From the NCBI GenBank assembly GCA_937952305.1, contig CALFZO010000169.1, forward strand, positions 1-23,258: DNA of 23,258 nt, read 5' to 3'. A program made the position numbers and the translations under genes. The notes below the pieces were generated by a model that was given only the letters and a program-made list of their open reading frames with translations, made no database searches and was not told the DNA's origin. This DNA comes from an uncultured Anaerolineales bacterium. GTDB lineage: Bacteria > Chloroflexota > Anaerolineae > Anaerolineales > UBA6663. Positions 22,901-23,258 of the stretch are shown here, one piece after another. Within the stretch, counting starts at the first letter, position 1. The number at the start of each line of letters is the position of its first letter.

Positions 22901-23258
22901 ATGCAGCCAGACCATCTCCTCGCGATCGATTGCGGCACGCAGAGTGTGCGCGCCCTGGTGTTCGACCTGGCCGGGACGCTGGTGGCCAAGGCGCGCGTCC
23001 CGATTGAGCCGTATTTCTCGGAAGGGCCGGGCCTGGCCGAGCAGCACCCCGACCTGTATTGGCGCGTCTTGGGCGAGGCCTGCCAGCAGTTGTGGACGTT
23101 GCCGGGGGTGGCCCGCGAGCGCCTGGCCGCCGCCGCGCTGACCACCCAGCGCGGCACGATCGTCAACGTGGACGCCGACGGCCGGCCGCTGCGCCCGGCC
23201 ATTATCTGGCTGGACCAACGCCGCACCGAAGGCCTGCCGCCGGTGGGCGGGTGGTGGG
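22901..23258 (+). CDS. FGGY-family carbohydrate kinase, N-terminal part (cut by window end)
   Basis: The first 119 codons of an open frame that runs off the window. HLLAIDCGTQSVRALVFDLA is the phosphate-1 motif of FGGY kinases (glycerol kinase, xylulokinase and relatives). LTTQRGTIVNVDADGRPL and PAIIWLDQR are the next conserved blocks. GGAGG lies just before the ATG, 11 bases after the previous stop. Beside GlpD a glycerol kinase role is attractive, feeding glycerol-3-phosphate to it, but the substrate-specific region is missing. Confidence 0.85.
   Translation, partial: MQPDHLLAIDCGTQSVRALVFDLAGTLVAKARVPIEPYFSEGPGLAEQHPDLYWRVLGEACQQLWTLPGVARERLAAAALTTQRGTIVNVDADGRPLRPAIIWLDQRRTEGLPPVGGWW

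Overview
The window is a dense, GC-rich bacterial segment with 23 supported protein genes. No RNA gene, insertion sequence or CRISPR array was seen. The nitrous oxide reductase is of the Sec-exported, lipoprotein type (clade II, 'atypical'). Together with the many lipoprotein signals, the multi-GAF sensor kinase, the BMP-type sugar/nucleoside binding protein and the overall gene style, this suggests a Chloroflexota bacterium (Anaerolineae/Caldilineae-like). That assignment is an inference from gene character, not from a marker gene.

Layout. (1) 30-1289, minus: a BMP-family substrate-binding lipoprotein with a long, hairpin-rich 5' leader and a good -10 box. (2) 1729-2446, minus: an overlapping pair, a small zinc-ribbon protein and a two-helix membrane protein with a histidine-kinase-like dimerisation segment in which Asn replaces the phospho-acceptor His. 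(3) 2664-9856, plus: a nitrous oxide reduction cluster: nosZ, a nosB-like membrane protein, a fused nosD-nosF, nosY, nosL, a lipoprotein cytochrome c and a zinc-ribbon protein. (4) 9944-10648, minus: a cluster-free Crp/Fnr-family regulator. (5) 10724-15041, plus: a tightly coupled eight-gene run: cupin, DUF3054-like membrane protein, cupin, NnrS-like membrane protein, cupin, four-helix membrane protein, protoglobin-MoaD fusion, and a second four-helix membrane protein paralogous to the first. (6) 15086-19162, minus: a 1358-residue PAS/GAF sensor histidine kinase. (7) 19358 to the window end, plus: a glycerol-phosphate style operon: AGPS-like FAD oxidase, GlpD-like dehydrogenase, a small ferredoxin-fold protein and the start of an FGGY kinase.

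How the parts fit. NosZ reduces N2O to N2. NosDFY and NosL supply the copper-sulfur site, and the lipoprotein cytochrome c is a likely electron donor. Upstream of nosZ are two perfect copies of ATGAC-N4-GTCAT. The proximal one is centred 41.5 bp before the start predicted from a good -10 box, which is the class II geometry of Crp/Fnr activators. The Crp/Fnr protein between the nos cluster and the cupin/globin operon is the natural candidate to read them, and it has only one Cys, so an Fnr-type Fe-S cluster is unlikely.

The most notable items are the in-frame NosD-NosF fusion with an internal Shine-Dalgarno/ATG at the junction, the protoglobin-MoaD fusion flanked by two paralogous half-size membrane proteins, and the cupin-rich operon that holds them. 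That operon looks like an undescribed heme/NO-linked accessory module of N2O respiration; its function is inferred from context only.
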